From an uncultured Clostridia bacterium (GTDB lineage: Bacteria > Bacillota > Clostridia > TANB77 > CAG-508), in contig CALXCB010000009.1 in assembly GCA_944386695.1 (NCBI GenBank), positions 1 through 39,596 of the forward strand: 39,596 nt of DNA, read 5' to 3'. The notes beneath the pieces are model-generated. The model saw nothing but the letters and a program-made list of their open reading frames with translations. It made no database searches and had not been told where the DNA came from. Shown piece after piece: positions 17,688 to 26,277 of this stretch (the stretch's first letter is position 1; every line of letters starts with the position of its first letter). The position numbers and the translations under genes were made by a program.

Positions 17688-19058
17688 TTATTCATTTTTG
17701 TCTAGTTTTTCCCATATGATTTTTTTGTTTCTTAGCATTTGGTTATAGGTTTTGGTCTTCACTTTCCATAAAGTTAATATGGAGTTTTGTTTTTCTTTTA
17801 GAGACCCATTTGTATTTAATCTTACTACAATTTGTATATTTTTCTGCTCATCTTGGATTGTTTTCATGAGTAAGATTGTATCTAAATTCTTGTTATCGTC
17901 TAAAATATAATCAGGATCCTCTATTATTGTATTTATGTATTTACCGTATTTTTCATAATCTCCTGGATGATGCTCTTTTATATGATACATTCTTTCATCT
18001 GTTAAAATAACTTCATCAGTCACTATTGCATCCTTATACTTTCCTAATCTATTTTTATCTAATTTTCCAACATATTGCACGTTTTTTATTCCCTCTTTAT
18101 CTATTTTTGCCATTGTATCATAATTTTCATAAAAATTAAAGTATTTTTGCTTAAATTCCTGATAATCTTTGACATTCTTAAACTCGACTATGTCCCCATC
18201 AATACTTTTAGTGAAATTTGTCTCATCTTCTATAGCCCATCTTGCCCTTTCTAAAAGACAGCATCGGCAATTTATATCTTCCTCTGCAATTCCAAAACCA
18301 TGTGGGTACATGGCTTGTTTCCCATCTATTTCAAATTCTTCTTCCATTTCTCTTATTTGTCCATCTAGTCTTGCATGAGTCATTCTGGTTCTTGAATCCA
18401 TAGTGCTATCCCATTGTTTTACAACATCTGCCCCGTTTGATTTTGCTCTTTGCATAACTTCAAACTTCGATTCACTTTGTACTCTTCCTCCTTCGGTTCT
18501 TGCTATTCTATATGATTTTTTTAAATCTGCTTCGCTATTTAATGTTATTTTCTTTGCTATATCAGAGTATGTACTCCCTCCACTTATGCCTCTTGTTATT
18601 TCTCCCTTTATTGTCTTTTTTAGTTTTTCTGCATTTTTATATAAAGTTTTTGACAGCTGGAAATCTTCCGTCTTTTTTAAAATGCTTTTTATTATTGTAT
18701 CTTGATTTAAAGGCATAACAAAAGGAACTCCTTCTTTTTGCATATTATAAAGAGTTCCTACAAATCCGTCTTGATATGTTGCTTTTAAATAATCACTTAT
18801 ACTATTAAAGTTTTTAGTACTTAATAAATCTATATTTGCTTGCAATTGTCTTTCAAGATTTTCTTGATATTGTTTTTGATATATTTTCGACTGTGTCATT
18901 TCGTCACTCATTAAGTTTTGTATCCTTAGCTTTACATCTTTTAAAGCTTCCACATAATTTTGTTTTAGTTCTTCTAATACCTGCTTTTCATTCTTTAAAA
19001 GCTGTTTTTCAACTTCTTTTTGGTATTTATTCAGTTTCACCACCTGCTTTAAATCCAA
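17688..19058 (-). CDS. Minor head protein (Mu gpF-like) with C-terminal PBECR-type nuclease domain
   Basis: A protein of about 456 aa. Residues about 20-270 form the head morphogenesis domain, with the conserved SKTLYKNAEKLKKTIKGEI helix, RIARTEGGRVQSESKFE, RTRMTHARLDGQIREMEE and the metal-binding INCRC motif. The last 150 residues (TDEVILTDERMYHIKEHHPG, then EDPDYIL) match phage Barnase-EndoU-ColicinE5/D-RelE-like nuclease (PBECR) domains fused to head proteins. Such domains may be ejected with DNA to act in the new host. The start is uncertain: TTG 19058, or GTG at 19043/19040; both overlap the small upstream gene. Confidence 0.82.
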   Translation of the reverse strand: MDLKQVVKLNKYQKEVEKQLLKNEKQVLEELKQNYVEALKDVKLRIQNLMSDEMTQSKIYQKQYQENLERQLQANIDLLSTKNFNSISDYLKATYQDGFVGTLYNMQKEGVPFVMPLNQDTIIKSILKKTEDFQLSKTLYKNAEKLKKTIKGEITRGISGGSTYSDIAKKITLNSEADLKKSYRIARTEGGRVQSESKFEVMQRAKSNGADVVKQWDSTMDSRTRMTHARLDGQIREMEEEFEIDGKQAMYPHGFGIAEEDINCRCCLLERARWAIEDETNFTKSIDGDIVEFKNVKDYQEFKQKYFNFYENYDTMAKIDKEGIKNVQYVGKLDKNRLGKYKDAIVTDEVILTDERMYHIKEHHPGDYEKYGKYINTIIEDPDYILDDNKNLDTILLMKTIQDEQKNIQIVVRLNTNGSLKEKQNSILTLWKVKTKTYNQMLRNKKIIWEKLDKNE

Positions 19059-19188
19059 TTTGCTTAGATTTATCTTTTTCTAACACATAATGCTCGTGTT
19101 TTGTTTCCACCTCAACCCTTACATAGCTATAGTCAATAGTTTCTAAAATCTTATCTATTTTGTCAATTGCTTTTGTAAAATTACTCAT
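19027..19188 (-). CDS. Small protein between portal and minor head genes
   Basis: A 53-aa protein (start MSNFTKAIDKIDKILE, then YVRVEVETKHEHYVLEKD) whose ATG overlaps the portal stop (AATGAGTAA) and whose end overlaps the minor head gene by about 30 nt. Translational coupling on both sides argues that it is real. I do not recognise a family; charged and soluble. Confidence 0.6.
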   Translation of the reverse strand: MSNFTKAIDKIDKILETIDYSYVRVEVETKHEHYVLEKDKSKQIGFKAGGETE

Positions 19189-20632
19189 TTACCACTCCTG
19201 CATTTTCCAAAGCTTTACTTGCTTGGTCTAAATCTATTTTATTAACTTCTATTTTATCTTTTAGTTCTTCATAATCCAGGTCTAATATGTTGCATAGCTC
19301 TTGTACAATTGTTTCATCATCTAGCTTAGTTGCTGCATCTAGTACAATATTTATTTCAATTTGTTTAGTTTCTGCTTTGTATTTTTCTATTTCTGCATTA
19401 TCTTTTTCATTTGTTGGGATTTCTCGTTCTAAGCAAATTTCGACATCTTTCATAGTGTAATTAGTGTCATGTGTTTCATTTATTTCATCCAGAGCTATCT
19501 GTATCATTTCTTTTAAAAAACTCCTGAGATATTTTTCTAATTTGTTACATTTTAGCTCTAACAAGGTATATCTTGACTTAATTACAATATTTGTTATGTT
19601 TCCATCTCCAGTTTGACTAGCATTGAAACCCATTCCAAATTTGTAAATATTTTTTTCATCAATCTCCATTTTTGTTTTTCTGGCTTCATATGGAATATCA
19701 ATCGTTTTTATATCAACATCTCCATTTTCACCAACACCAATCATCTTTTTTGTTTTTATATTTCTCTGCATTTGATCCAGATCATTTCCTTTAAAGCCTT
19801 TTACCACATACAACGCATCCGCAACATCCTGTAAATTGTTTGACAAACCACAATTCATTAAATCATAATCATCTATTAATTTTTTTATAGGTTTTAGTCC
19901 ACTAACACTTTTCTTATTGTTATTTAATCGAAAAAATGGTATATATCCATATCCAGGTTCAGATGGTTTGTATAGTAATTCCCCATCTTTTTTATAAACT
20001 TTATGTGGTCTAGGGTTAATTGGCTCGTTTTTATCAAGTTCTATTGGCCCTGTTGTTCCTACTTTTATGTAAAAATATCTAAAATCTTTATCCCAAACCT
20101 CAATTTTGATAATTGGATTTCTCTTTTCATCTATTCTATCTACGTAGTAATAAATCATATGACTGGTGCTATCTTCGCTTTCTTCTTCTCTTACTTCTAT
20201 TACTCCTAAACAATCAGCATTCTTATATCTTGTTTTATTATCAGCTGCTAGATATCCATACATATAGCTCCAGCCTTTTATTACTGTCCCTTCGCATGTA
20301 TCAGATAATTCTGATTTAAAGTCGTCGTTGAATCTATCTCTTAATTCTTCATCTAATACTTTATCATTTTCGTTTTTAGCTTTGATTGCAAATTTACTTA
20401 ATAAATATTGTACCTCCTGATCAACTAGTTCGGTAAAAAATGCGTGGCTTATTTTTATGTTACTTCTAGTTGTATCTTCTACTAATTCTTCATTGATATT
20501 GTAATAAAAAATTCTATAATTTAGAATATCATGTTCTGCCTCATAATACTTTTGCCCGATTCTCGCTTTTCTTTTTTCTCTTGAATTTCTATCTATTTTT
20601 ATCATTTTTTCAATTTCGTCAATTGTTAGCAT
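19181..20632 (-). CDS. Portal protein (SPP1 type)
   Basis: A 483-aa protein of the SPP1/gp6 portal family. It has an N-terminal RKARIGQKYYEAEHDIL motif, the crown and wing region with GYGYIPFFRLNNNKKSV (residues about 240-256), a KPIKKLIDDYDLMNCGLSNN helix and C-terminal TKLDDETIVQELCNIL. It forms the dodecameric DNA entry channel at the unique vertex and docks terminase. It starts 10 nt after terminase. No in-frame CGG. Confidence 0.92.
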   Translation of the reverse strand: MLTIDEIEKMIKIDRNSREKRKARIGQKYYEAEHDILNYRIFYYNINEELVEDTTRSNIKISHAFFTELVDQEVQYLLSKFAIKAKNENDKVLDEELRDRFNDDFKSELSDTCEGTVIKGWSYMYGYLAADNKTRYKNADCLGVIEVREEESEDSTSHMIYYYVDRIDEKRNPIIKIEVWDKDFRYFYIKVGTTGPIELDKNEPINPRPHKVYKKDGELLYKPSEPGYGYIPFFRLNNNKKSVSGLKPIKKLIDDYDLMNCGLSNNLQDVADALYVVKGFKGNDLDQMQRNIKTKKMIGVGENGDVDIKTIDIPYEARKTKMEIDEKNIYKFGMGFNASQTGDGNITNIVIKSRYTLLELKCNKLEKYLRSFLKEMIQIALDEINETHDTNYTMKDVEICLEREIPTNEKDNAEIEKYKAETKQIEINIVLDAATKLDDETIVQELCNILDLDYEELKDKIEVNKIDLDQASKALENAGVVNE

Positions 20633-20642
20633 TCTTTACCTC

Positions 20643-21900
20643 CTAATACAACCAATTATCTCCTGTCACTTTTCTAATCAAACTGCTTGCACTGTCTGGA
20701 CTATCATCATGTGTTGCATTTTCGTTATAATCTAATATTTCATTTATGTATTCTGGGTCTGTTTCTTCCAAGAATCTAATATTTTTCCAGTATTTCCTTA
20801 AATATGTTGATATTTTAATATATTTATTCATGTGCTCATTATAATCATCAACTGTTAATCCACAATCAATTAAATTTTGAGCTACATAACCTTTGTCCGC
20901 ATTTCTTTCCACCGCTATACTTCCTAATCTGTAATAATCCATAAAATAAAGTATTTCTGTTATGCAATCATCGATATGTTTATCCCATCTTTTACCAAAG
21001 ATTACAAACATATTTCCAATTTGCTTTAGTGCAGTAAAAGCTGTTCCATCTTCTCCACCAAATGCAGCATCAACATGTGCGATTCCCTCATAAAGAAGAT
21101 CTGGTGTACTGTCTAGTATAAATTCTGGATTCGTAAACATTGCATCGCCATCAGCAATATGCTTTAACTCATAATTTGCTGCAAAAAGTGACGGGGTCAT
21201 GCTTTGTCTTAACTCTTCTATTTTTGCTCTACTAATCAGTCCCGTACTATAACAATCATAAACGTGTTTATTAGGCATGCTGGTTATTGCATCATCTTTA
21301 TGCCAAGGAGTTCCAGCATTAAAAAATCTACCGCCTCTATTTTTAACATTCTGTAGCTCCATATATGATGTTTTAATTAATTCACGTTCTGCTTTGCTTA
21401 TTCTGTCCTTTAGATTTACAATATCATCCGTTATTACTAAATCTCCATGTTTTCCAGTTATTGATGTCTTAATTCCTAGCCCCAATAATTGTGAAACACC
21501 TCTTGTGGTAGTTTTTAAATTTGTATCAAGCTCCTGGGCATTGTCTACTGTTAAGACTAGATCTTTACCGTAAATTTTGCGAACTAGATGCCCAATTACA
21601 TCACTTTTTAAAATTTTACTCACTTGTACTACAATTTCTTTTACATCATCATCTGTTTTTCTAAAAAAATCTATTGCTAGATTAGGTTTCAAGATCATTA
21701 AGTTTGCTATTGCTAAAGACAAACAAGTTGTTTTATAGCTTCCGCCTATGAGCCAGTAGTGTTTCATCTTGCTTAGAAAACATCATCAATTTAAGCCAGC
21801 CGTTGTGCAAATCTGTTAAATCTGTAAAACCTAACCAATGCCCCATTTTTACGGGCTCATCAATTATTAAATCTAAATATCTTTTAGCCTCATTTGTCAT
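20643..21900 (-). CDS. terL: Terminase large subunit (CGG +1 shift inside Walker A)
   Basis: With a +1 shift at CGG 21742-21744 the protein is 418 aa. The ATPase Walker A region reads LLAHR-GSYKTTCLSLA (Gly53 is the recoded residue) and the nuclease part carries HVDAAFGGEDGTAF and SIAVERNADKG. Without the shift, translation stops three codons after CGG (CGG AAG CTA TAA) and neither piece can form the nucleotide site. I chose ATG 21900, which overlaps the small subunit's end; an in-frame ATG at 21918 has no clear ribosome site. Role: ATP-driven DNA packaging and cutting. Confidence 0.93.
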
Positions 21901-22394
21901 CGTTAGCTGCTCTTTCATTTACATACTTGTCTATTTCTTCTGCTATTTCGCCTGTTGATTTTGATAATTCTAATTTATCTTTAAACATACCAAGATGCCT
22001 TCCTAAAAGTTCTAAAGCTTGCATTTTATTTGCCATGCTGATTTCAATTCCATTTTTCCCTTCTTTAATCCCAACAATAGCTTTTTTTACTTTCTCGTCT
22101 AGTTCATCGGTTTCATCTATTCTGACAAAACCATCTTTTACTCTTGCAAAATCTGTTGCATTTGAAAAGGCAATTGCAGCTAACTCATTTATCACCATAT
22201 CTTGCGTTACTTCAGTACGTTTTTGGCGTTTTTCTTGTGCTCTCTCTATGTATTCTTTCAATTCAGGTTTTTTCAAGTTTTCTTCACCGGATTGAATATG
22301 CTGTTTTTTTTGAATAACCTGCTCTAATCGCTGCTTGTGTGGCATTTAAATCAATTAAATACTCATCACAAAACAATTTTTGTCTTTTATTCAT
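21890..22394 (-). CDS. terS: Terminase small subunit (CGG-UGA +1 shift)
   Basis: The protein starts at ATG 22394 after AAAGGAGGCGTGGCAG and reads MNKRQKLFCDEYLIDLNATQ, AAIRAGYSKKTAYSI, then CGG UGA at 22284-22289. A +1 shift at CGG 22287-22289 gives Gly36 and continues EENLKKPELKEYIERAQEK, for 167 aa in total. This is the Terminase_2 family (DEYLIDLNATQAAIRAGYS is its hallmark). The architecture, a shift codon followed directly by a stop, resembles the prfB frameshift site. Conventional reading would miss the DNA-binding N-terminus. Overlaps terL. Confidence 0.92.
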
Positions 22395-22414
22395 CTGCCA
22401 CGCCTCCTTTTTAT

Positions 22415-22564
22415 CTAGTATCCTAAAATTGAATATTTACTAAGTCTTTTATGATTTTTTAAATAATCTATTGCACTTAAATATTTCATTCCTTTTTGTT
22501 CTTTTCCTAATTCTACCCTTTTTATATATTCCTCTGCTGTTTCATTTGTCCATTTTCTTTTCAT
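22415..22564 (-). CDS. Small phage protein upstream of terminase
   Basis: A 49-aa basic protein (MKRKWTNETAEEYIKRVELG) with a good ribosome site (GGAGG 8 nt before ATG 22564), 20 nt before the terminase small subunit. I do not recognise a family; small genes of this kind are common just before terS. Confidence 0.6.
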   Translation of the reverse strand: MKRKWTNETAEEYIKRVELGKEQKGMKYLSAIDYLKNHKRLSKYSILGY

Positions 22565-22582
22565 TGAAACTTCCTCCATTTC

Positions 22583-22651
22583 TTGTAAACACTATGTAAA
22601 GGATACAGAAACAAAACCCATTTTCCTGTATCCTTTACATAGTGTTTACAA
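22583..22651. repeat. Perfect 26-bp inverted repeat
   Basis: Arms 22583-22608 and 22626-22651 are perfect reverse complements (TTGTAAACACTATGTAAAGG and six more bases), with a 17-nt loop. It lies between the late regulator and the terminase operon, where the late promoter and DNA packaging site are expected. No T tract follows in the transcribed direction, so it is probably not a simple terminator. Confidence 0.8.
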
Positions 22652-22756
22652 CACAAAAAATAGCTTGCCTATTTAGACAAACTATTTCAAAACTTATTTT
22701 TTGACTTCTATTAAATTTTTCGTTTTTTGCTATTATATATATTAGCATATTTTAAA

Positions 22757-22784
22757 GGGGACATTCAAGGACATTAGGGGACAT
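22757..22784. repeat. GGGGACAT direct repeats
   Basis: GGGGACAT occurs at 22757-22764 and 22777-22784 with a partial copy GGACAT at 22769-22774, a period of 8-12 nt. They lie at the end of the late regulator gene, before an AT-rich stretch with TATATATAATAG (minus strand) that may hold the late promoter. They could be activator sites. Confidence 0.5.
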
Positions 22785-22788
22785 ATTT

Positions 22789-23235
22789 TTATAAATTCGC
22801 ATATTTTTCTATTGCTTCTTGATGCACTCTTTTCGTATGTCTATAACTATATCCTAAATCCCTTGAAATGTCATATAAATTAATTCCTCGTATATATTTC
22901 AAATACAAAATCGATTTATACGGTTGTTCTAGTTGCTCTATTTTATTTTCAACTGAATATTTTTTAAGCAGTAATTCTTGTAACTTTTTATAACAATCTT
23001 TTTCAATTTCTTGAATTTTGTCTAAACTTTCTTCAAAAGGTGCTTTATCAGGATCATATCCTTTTCCACTAGGTGTAGACTTGATTGTTTTAGTAGTTTT
23101 TTCAATTCTAGTTCTAAGCTCTTCTGCATCATTTTGTTTTTCTTCAATGTATTTTATACTATCTCTATACTCTCTCAGTTCTTTTTTGGCATTTTGTATT
23201 TTGTCATCATCATTTTCAGTTGGCTTCATTTTCAT
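22789..23235 (-). CDS. Late-gene transcriptional regulator (ArpU/sigma-70 region 4-like)
   Basis: A 148-aa protein. The N-terminus is a charged coiled coil (residues 10-50). The C-terminal 60 residues read LEQPYKSILYLKYIRGINLY, then DISRDLGYSYRHTKRVHQEA, a helix-turn-helix like sigma-70 region 4. Small proteins of this design (ArpU, RinA, DUF1492) lie just before terS in Gram-positive phages and activate late transcription. Start ATG 23235 follows AGGAGG. Confidence 0.8.
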   Translation of the reverse strand: MKMKPTENDDDKIQNAKKELREYRDSIKYIEEKQNDAEELRTRIEKTTKTIKSTPSGKGYDPDKAPFEESLDKIQEIEKDCYKKLQELLLKKYSVENKIEQLEQPYKSILYLKYIRGINLYDISRDLGYSYRHTKRVHQEAIEKYANL

Positions 23236-23253
23236 TCTTATGTACCTCCTGTT

Positions 23254-23571
23254 TTAATTATTATCAAATTTCATATAATTTTCAAGAAAATACTCTAAGC
23301 TGTTTGACATTAAATTTTGCCTTTCTAATTCATGTTTAAATTTACGGACATCTAAAATCATATTTTCATTTAAATCATAATCAATCCCATTTGCTAACGC
23401 CGCATACTTATTTTCTAACTCCGCATACTTATTTTCTAACTCTGAATAACAATCATCAAGATCATCATATTGTTGCTCTAAATCTTCATATTCTTCTAAC
23501 AGAGCCTTGTAATTTTTAATTATTTCTGCATTGTTCATTTTCTCTAAATCTCTAACTAGTCCTGTAAACAT
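23254..23571 (-). CDS. Hypothetical coiled-coil protein with ELENKYA repeats
   Basis: A 105-aa acidic protein dominated by heptad coiled coil (residues about 18-60). It has a tandem 7-residue unit: SELENKY AELENKY AALANG. The repeat is also visible in DNA (about 23395-23445), so it can vary in copy number by slippage. The start overlaps the helicase stop (TGATG). I do not know its function. Confidence 0.6.
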   Translation of the reverse strand: MFTGLVRDLEKMNNAEIIKNYKALLEEYEDLEQQYDDLDDCYSELENKYAELENKYAALANGIDYDLNENMILDVRKFKHELERQNLMSNSLEYFLENYMKFDNN

Positions 23572-24956
23572 CAAACTCCCTCCTTCACTTTTTTAATTCT
23601 TGCCTTTAAGCTCGCAAGTAAAGCTTCTTGACTATTATTTTTATCTTCTAGTGCTGCTATTACATCTACATCCCTACAACCATCAATAACAAGATTATGT
23701 ATAAACACTGTATTTTTTTGTCCTTGCCTATAAAGTCTTGCATTTGCTTGCTGATATAGTTCTAGGCTGTAATTCAACCCAAACCATACAATGTGATTTC
23801 CTCCATCTTGTAAATTTAAGCCATATGCTGCACTGGCTGGGTGTGCAAGTAAAATATCAAGCTCTTTATTATTCCACTTTGCTATATAATTGCTGTCTTT
23901 TAGTATTCCTACTCTAAGTTTTAACTTTTTTACTGCTTTTTGTATTCTTTCTAAATCATGCTTAAAATTATAAAATACTAAAAGAGGTCGTCCTTGTGCT
24001 TCTTCTATTAACTCTAGTAATGCCTCGATTTTACAATTATGCACTTCTATATACTCTTTGCCATCTTCTTTGTAAACTGCACCATTGCAAAATTGTAAAA
24101 GTTTGTTAGATAGTGCTGCAGCTGATGTAACGTCTATTTCGTCTTCATCTAGCTGTAAAAACATTTCTCTTTCAAACTCTTCATACTGTTTTTGCGCTTT
24201 ATTATCAAGTTTTATATATCTGTTATCAACTACTTTTTCTGGCATCTGTAAATAGTCTTTCGCTGATAAACTGATACAAATATCCGATATTTTATTTTTT
24301 ATAGCCTCTACTGCTCCTTCTCTTGGTTTGTACGTGAATATTCTTTGACTATCTCTTTTATCTGGATTAAAATAATTTTCCCTATACTGCGTTATAAATT
24401 TTCCTAATCTTTCCCCTTGATCCAGTAAATATATTTGAGCCCACAGGTCTATATATCCGTTTGGTGCTGGCGTTCCTGTTAATCCTACTATTCGCTTGAT
24501 CAAGGGTCTAACGCATTTCAAAGCTTTAAATCTTTTAGAATTATTATTTTTAAAACTCGATAGCTCGTCTATTATAACCATATCAAATGGCCAATCATTT
24601 TTATAATAATCTACTAACCATACTACATTCTCCCTATTTATCACATAGATGTCCGCTGGAGTATTTAAAGCTTTTATTCTTTTGCTAAGAGAACCTAAAA
24701 CTGGTATTACTCTGAGTAATTTTAAATGCTCCCATTTTTCTTGTTCTCTAGTCCAAGTATCCTCTGCTACTTTTTTTGGTGCTATGACTAAAACTTTATT
24801 TACTAAAAATCTATTGTATTTTAAATCATTTATTGCAGTTAGTGTTATTGATGTCTTACCCAGACCCATATCTAAAAATAATCCTAACTTATTGTCTGAT
24901 ATACATCTGGAAATACAATATTTTTGATAATCATGTGGTTTAAATATCTGTTTCAT
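23571..24956 (-). CDS. SNF2-type DNA helicase
   Basis: A 461-aa superfamily 2 protein. Motif I is LFLDMGLGKTSITL (residues about 26-39), motif II DELSS in DMVIIDELSSFKN, motif III GLTGTPAPNG, motif V HPASAAYGLNLQDG and motif VI QANARLYRQGQKNTV. This is the phage-type SNF2/DEAD helicase found next to VRR-NUC nucleases in Gram-positive phage replication modules, where it probably remodels or recombines DNA. Overlaps the preceding gene by 4 nt. Confidence 0.92.
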   Translation of the reverse strand: MKQIFKPHDYQKYCISRCISDNKLGLFLDMGLGKTSITLTAINDLKYNRFLVNKVLVIAPKKVAEDTWTREQEKWEHLKLLRVIPVLGSLSKRIKALNTPADIYVINRENVVWLVDYYKNDWPFDMVIIDELSSFKNNNSKRFKALKCVRPLIKRIVGLTGTPAPNGYIDLWAQIYLLDQGERLGKFITQYRENYFNPDKRDSQRIFTYKPREGAVEAIKNKISDICISLSAKDYLQMPEKVVDNRYIKLDNKAQKQYEEFEREMFLQLDEDEIDVTSAAALSNKLLQFCNGAVYKEDGKEYIEVHNCKIEALLELIEEAQGRPLLVFYNFKHDLERIQKAVKKLKLRVGILKDSNYIAKWNNKELDILLAHPASAAYGLNLQDGGNHIVWFGLNYSLELYQQANARLYRQGQKNTVFIHNLVIDGCRDVDVIAALEDKNNSQEALLASLKARIKKVKEGV

Positions 24957-25225
24957 TCCATCACTTCCTCATAAGTCCTTTTGAAAATCTCTCTTTTACA
25001 AGGATATATTTCTCCTTCTACTCCTCTGATAATATAGTCTCCTTCTTTTGCCGTCATTTCTCCTTCTAGAGTTCTTATTACTATTGTTATTCCTTCAAGA
25101 GGACTTATTGACTGCTTTACCACCATTCCCACAGTAATTGCTTCTATAAACCAATCTGGAACATTCTCTCCTGTTTTTAGCTCAAAGGCATTAATTACCA
25201 CTGGTTTCTTTTTATATTTCCCCAT
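24953..25225 (-). CDS. PGDYI-type small phage protein
   Basis: A 90-aa protein: MGKYKKKPVVINAFELKTG, then KEGDYIIRGVEGEIYPCKRE near residues 60-80. The GDYIIrGveGEiYPCK pattern is common in a widespread small phage protein of unknown function. ATG 25225 follows GGAGG and sits inside the end of the VRR-NUC gene in another frame. Conventional reading would fuse it to a VRR-NUC fragment and produce a false 154-aa protein. Confidence 0.8.
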   Translation of the reverse strand: MGKYKKKPVVINAFELKTGENVPDWFIEAITVGMVVKQSISPLEGITIVIRTLEGEMTAKEGDYIIRGVEGEIYPCKREIFKRTYEEVME

Positions 25226-25503
25226 AACTGTAAACCTCCTAAAAATATTGGTATGTCTTCTTTTGAATTTAACACCATTGTATAACAACCCAGCTTTTTC
25301 AAAAATTGAATTTGATGTTTTTGTAATTTTCTTGGTTTTCCGACCTGGTCTTTTTAGCTCTGCAAATCCAACTTTACCTCCTGGAAGAATCACAAGCCTA
25401 TCAGGGACACCGTGCATTTCCGAGGACTTACAAACTTATAAGCTCGTCCTCCTAATTCTTTTACTTTATCTACCAATTTTCTTTCAATTTCATTTTCTAA
25501 CAT
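25195..25503 (-). CDS. VRR-NUC nuclease (three CGG +1 shifts)
   Basis: With +1 shifts at CGG 25420-25422, 25410-25412 and 25340-25342 the gene codes for 101 aa. The joined text, AYKFVSP-GNA-GVPDRLVIL then GFAELKRPG-GKPRKLQKHQ and FLKKLGCYTMVL, is a complete single-domain VRR-NUC enzyme. Catalytic Asp lies in GVPDR, Glu and Lys in AELKRP, and Gln in the LQKHQ segment. Two shifts lie only 10 nt apart and frame the catalytic Asp motif. No conventional reading gives more than a fragment. The family is a PD-(D/E)XK nuclease, often linked to phage SNF2 helicases as here. Confidence 0.93.
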
Positions 25504-25521
25504 ACTGACTCCTCTCTTGTG

Positions 25522-25683
25522 TTATTCTCTTGCCCATTTCAAAATGCAATCCCTTAAATAATACTCTTTTTTCTTTCTACGGTTATATTCTCTTAACTTT
25601 TCTTTATTTGCTCTATAATAATTCCTTGAATACTGCAATTTTTCATCACATTCATCATTTTTAAATTCACCTTTTTTTGGCAT
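25522..25683 (-). CDS. Small basic early protein
   Basis: A 53-aa basic protein (MPKKGEFKNDECDEKLQYSR; then NRRKKKEYYLRDC). ATG 25683 has GGAGG seven nt upstream; an in-frame start at 25713 inside the preceding gene is less likely. Possible nucleic-acid binding from its charge. No family recognised. Confidence 0.6.
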   Translation of the reverse strand: MPKKGEFKNDECDEKLQYSRNYYRANKEKLREYNRRKKKEYYLRDCILKWARE

Positions 25684-25684
25684 T

Positions 25685-26047
25685 TTATTCCCTCCCATAA
25701 TACACTTTTTCATTTTTTAAAATTTCTTTATATTCTTCTGGGCTATACTGCCCATTCTCAAACCCTTGTACAGTTGCTGTTAAATCTTTCAGAAAATCTT
25801 TTACTCTTTTATCTCCAAATTTACAATTTTCGTTAAAATGAAGAGTATAAACAATCGCTACAAAGAAACTGTCTATTGAGTAATTTAATATTTCTTTATA
25901 TCGTTTTTCATAAATTGATTTTAACTGATTCTCAAATTGTTTTGCCCAATCTGCTAATTTCATTTTATCTTTATCTCTTGCTGCCTTTTCAAGTCTTCTT
26001 ATTTCATTTCTATCAAGTAATTCTTTAATCTTTTCTAATTCTTTCAT
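25685..26047 (-). CDS. Hypothetical early protein
   Basis: A 120-aa mostly helical protein (ELEKIKELLDRNEIRRLEKA; FFVAIVYTLHFNENCKFG; QGFENGQYSPEEYKEIL). It lies between a small membrane protein and the small basic protein in the replication operon. I do not recognise the family. Confidence 0.6.
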   Translation of the reverse strand: MKELEKIKELLDRNEIRRLEKAARDKDKMKLADWAKQFENQLKSIYEKRYKEILNYSIDSFFVAIVYTLHFNENCKFGDKRVKDFLKDLTATVQGFENGQYSPEEYKEILKNEKVYYGRE

Positions 26048-26056
26048 CTAGACCTC

Positions 26057-26218
26057 CTACAATTTCATAATTACAAATGGCAATAATACTCCCGCAACTA
26101 TTTTTATTAGATTAATTATTTTATCTACCCCATTTTCACATTCTTGCGTATTTGCTGTTATGTTATCTATATCCCATATCAGTATTAAAATTATTACTAT
26201 TACTTTTAAAGCTGTCAT
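26057..26218 (-). CDS. Small membrane protein
   Basis: A 53-aa protein with two hydrophobic helices (LKVIVIILILIWDI at residues 4-17 and IIKLIKIVAGVLL-like region 34-52) joined by a short charged loop. ATG 26218 has AAGGAGG upstream and the stop is 10 nt before the next gene. It could affect the host membrane early in infection; no family recognised. Confidence 0.6.
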   Translation of the reverse strand: MTALKVIVIILILIWDIDNITANTQECENGVDKIINLIKIVAGVLLPFVIMKL

Positions 26219-26277
26219 TTTTTTCAGATCCTCCTTCTTTAAATTTCATTCTCCCAGCAGTCCAAGCCTTCTAATTC

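Noticed and set aside
23395..23445. CRISPR array
   Set aside because: Repeats are coding heptads without spacers; no array elsewhere in the window.
24953..25417. A 154-aa protein reading from 25417
   Set aside because: It fuses an out-of-frame VRR-NUC segment with the PGDYI protein, which has its own GGAGG and ATG at 25225.
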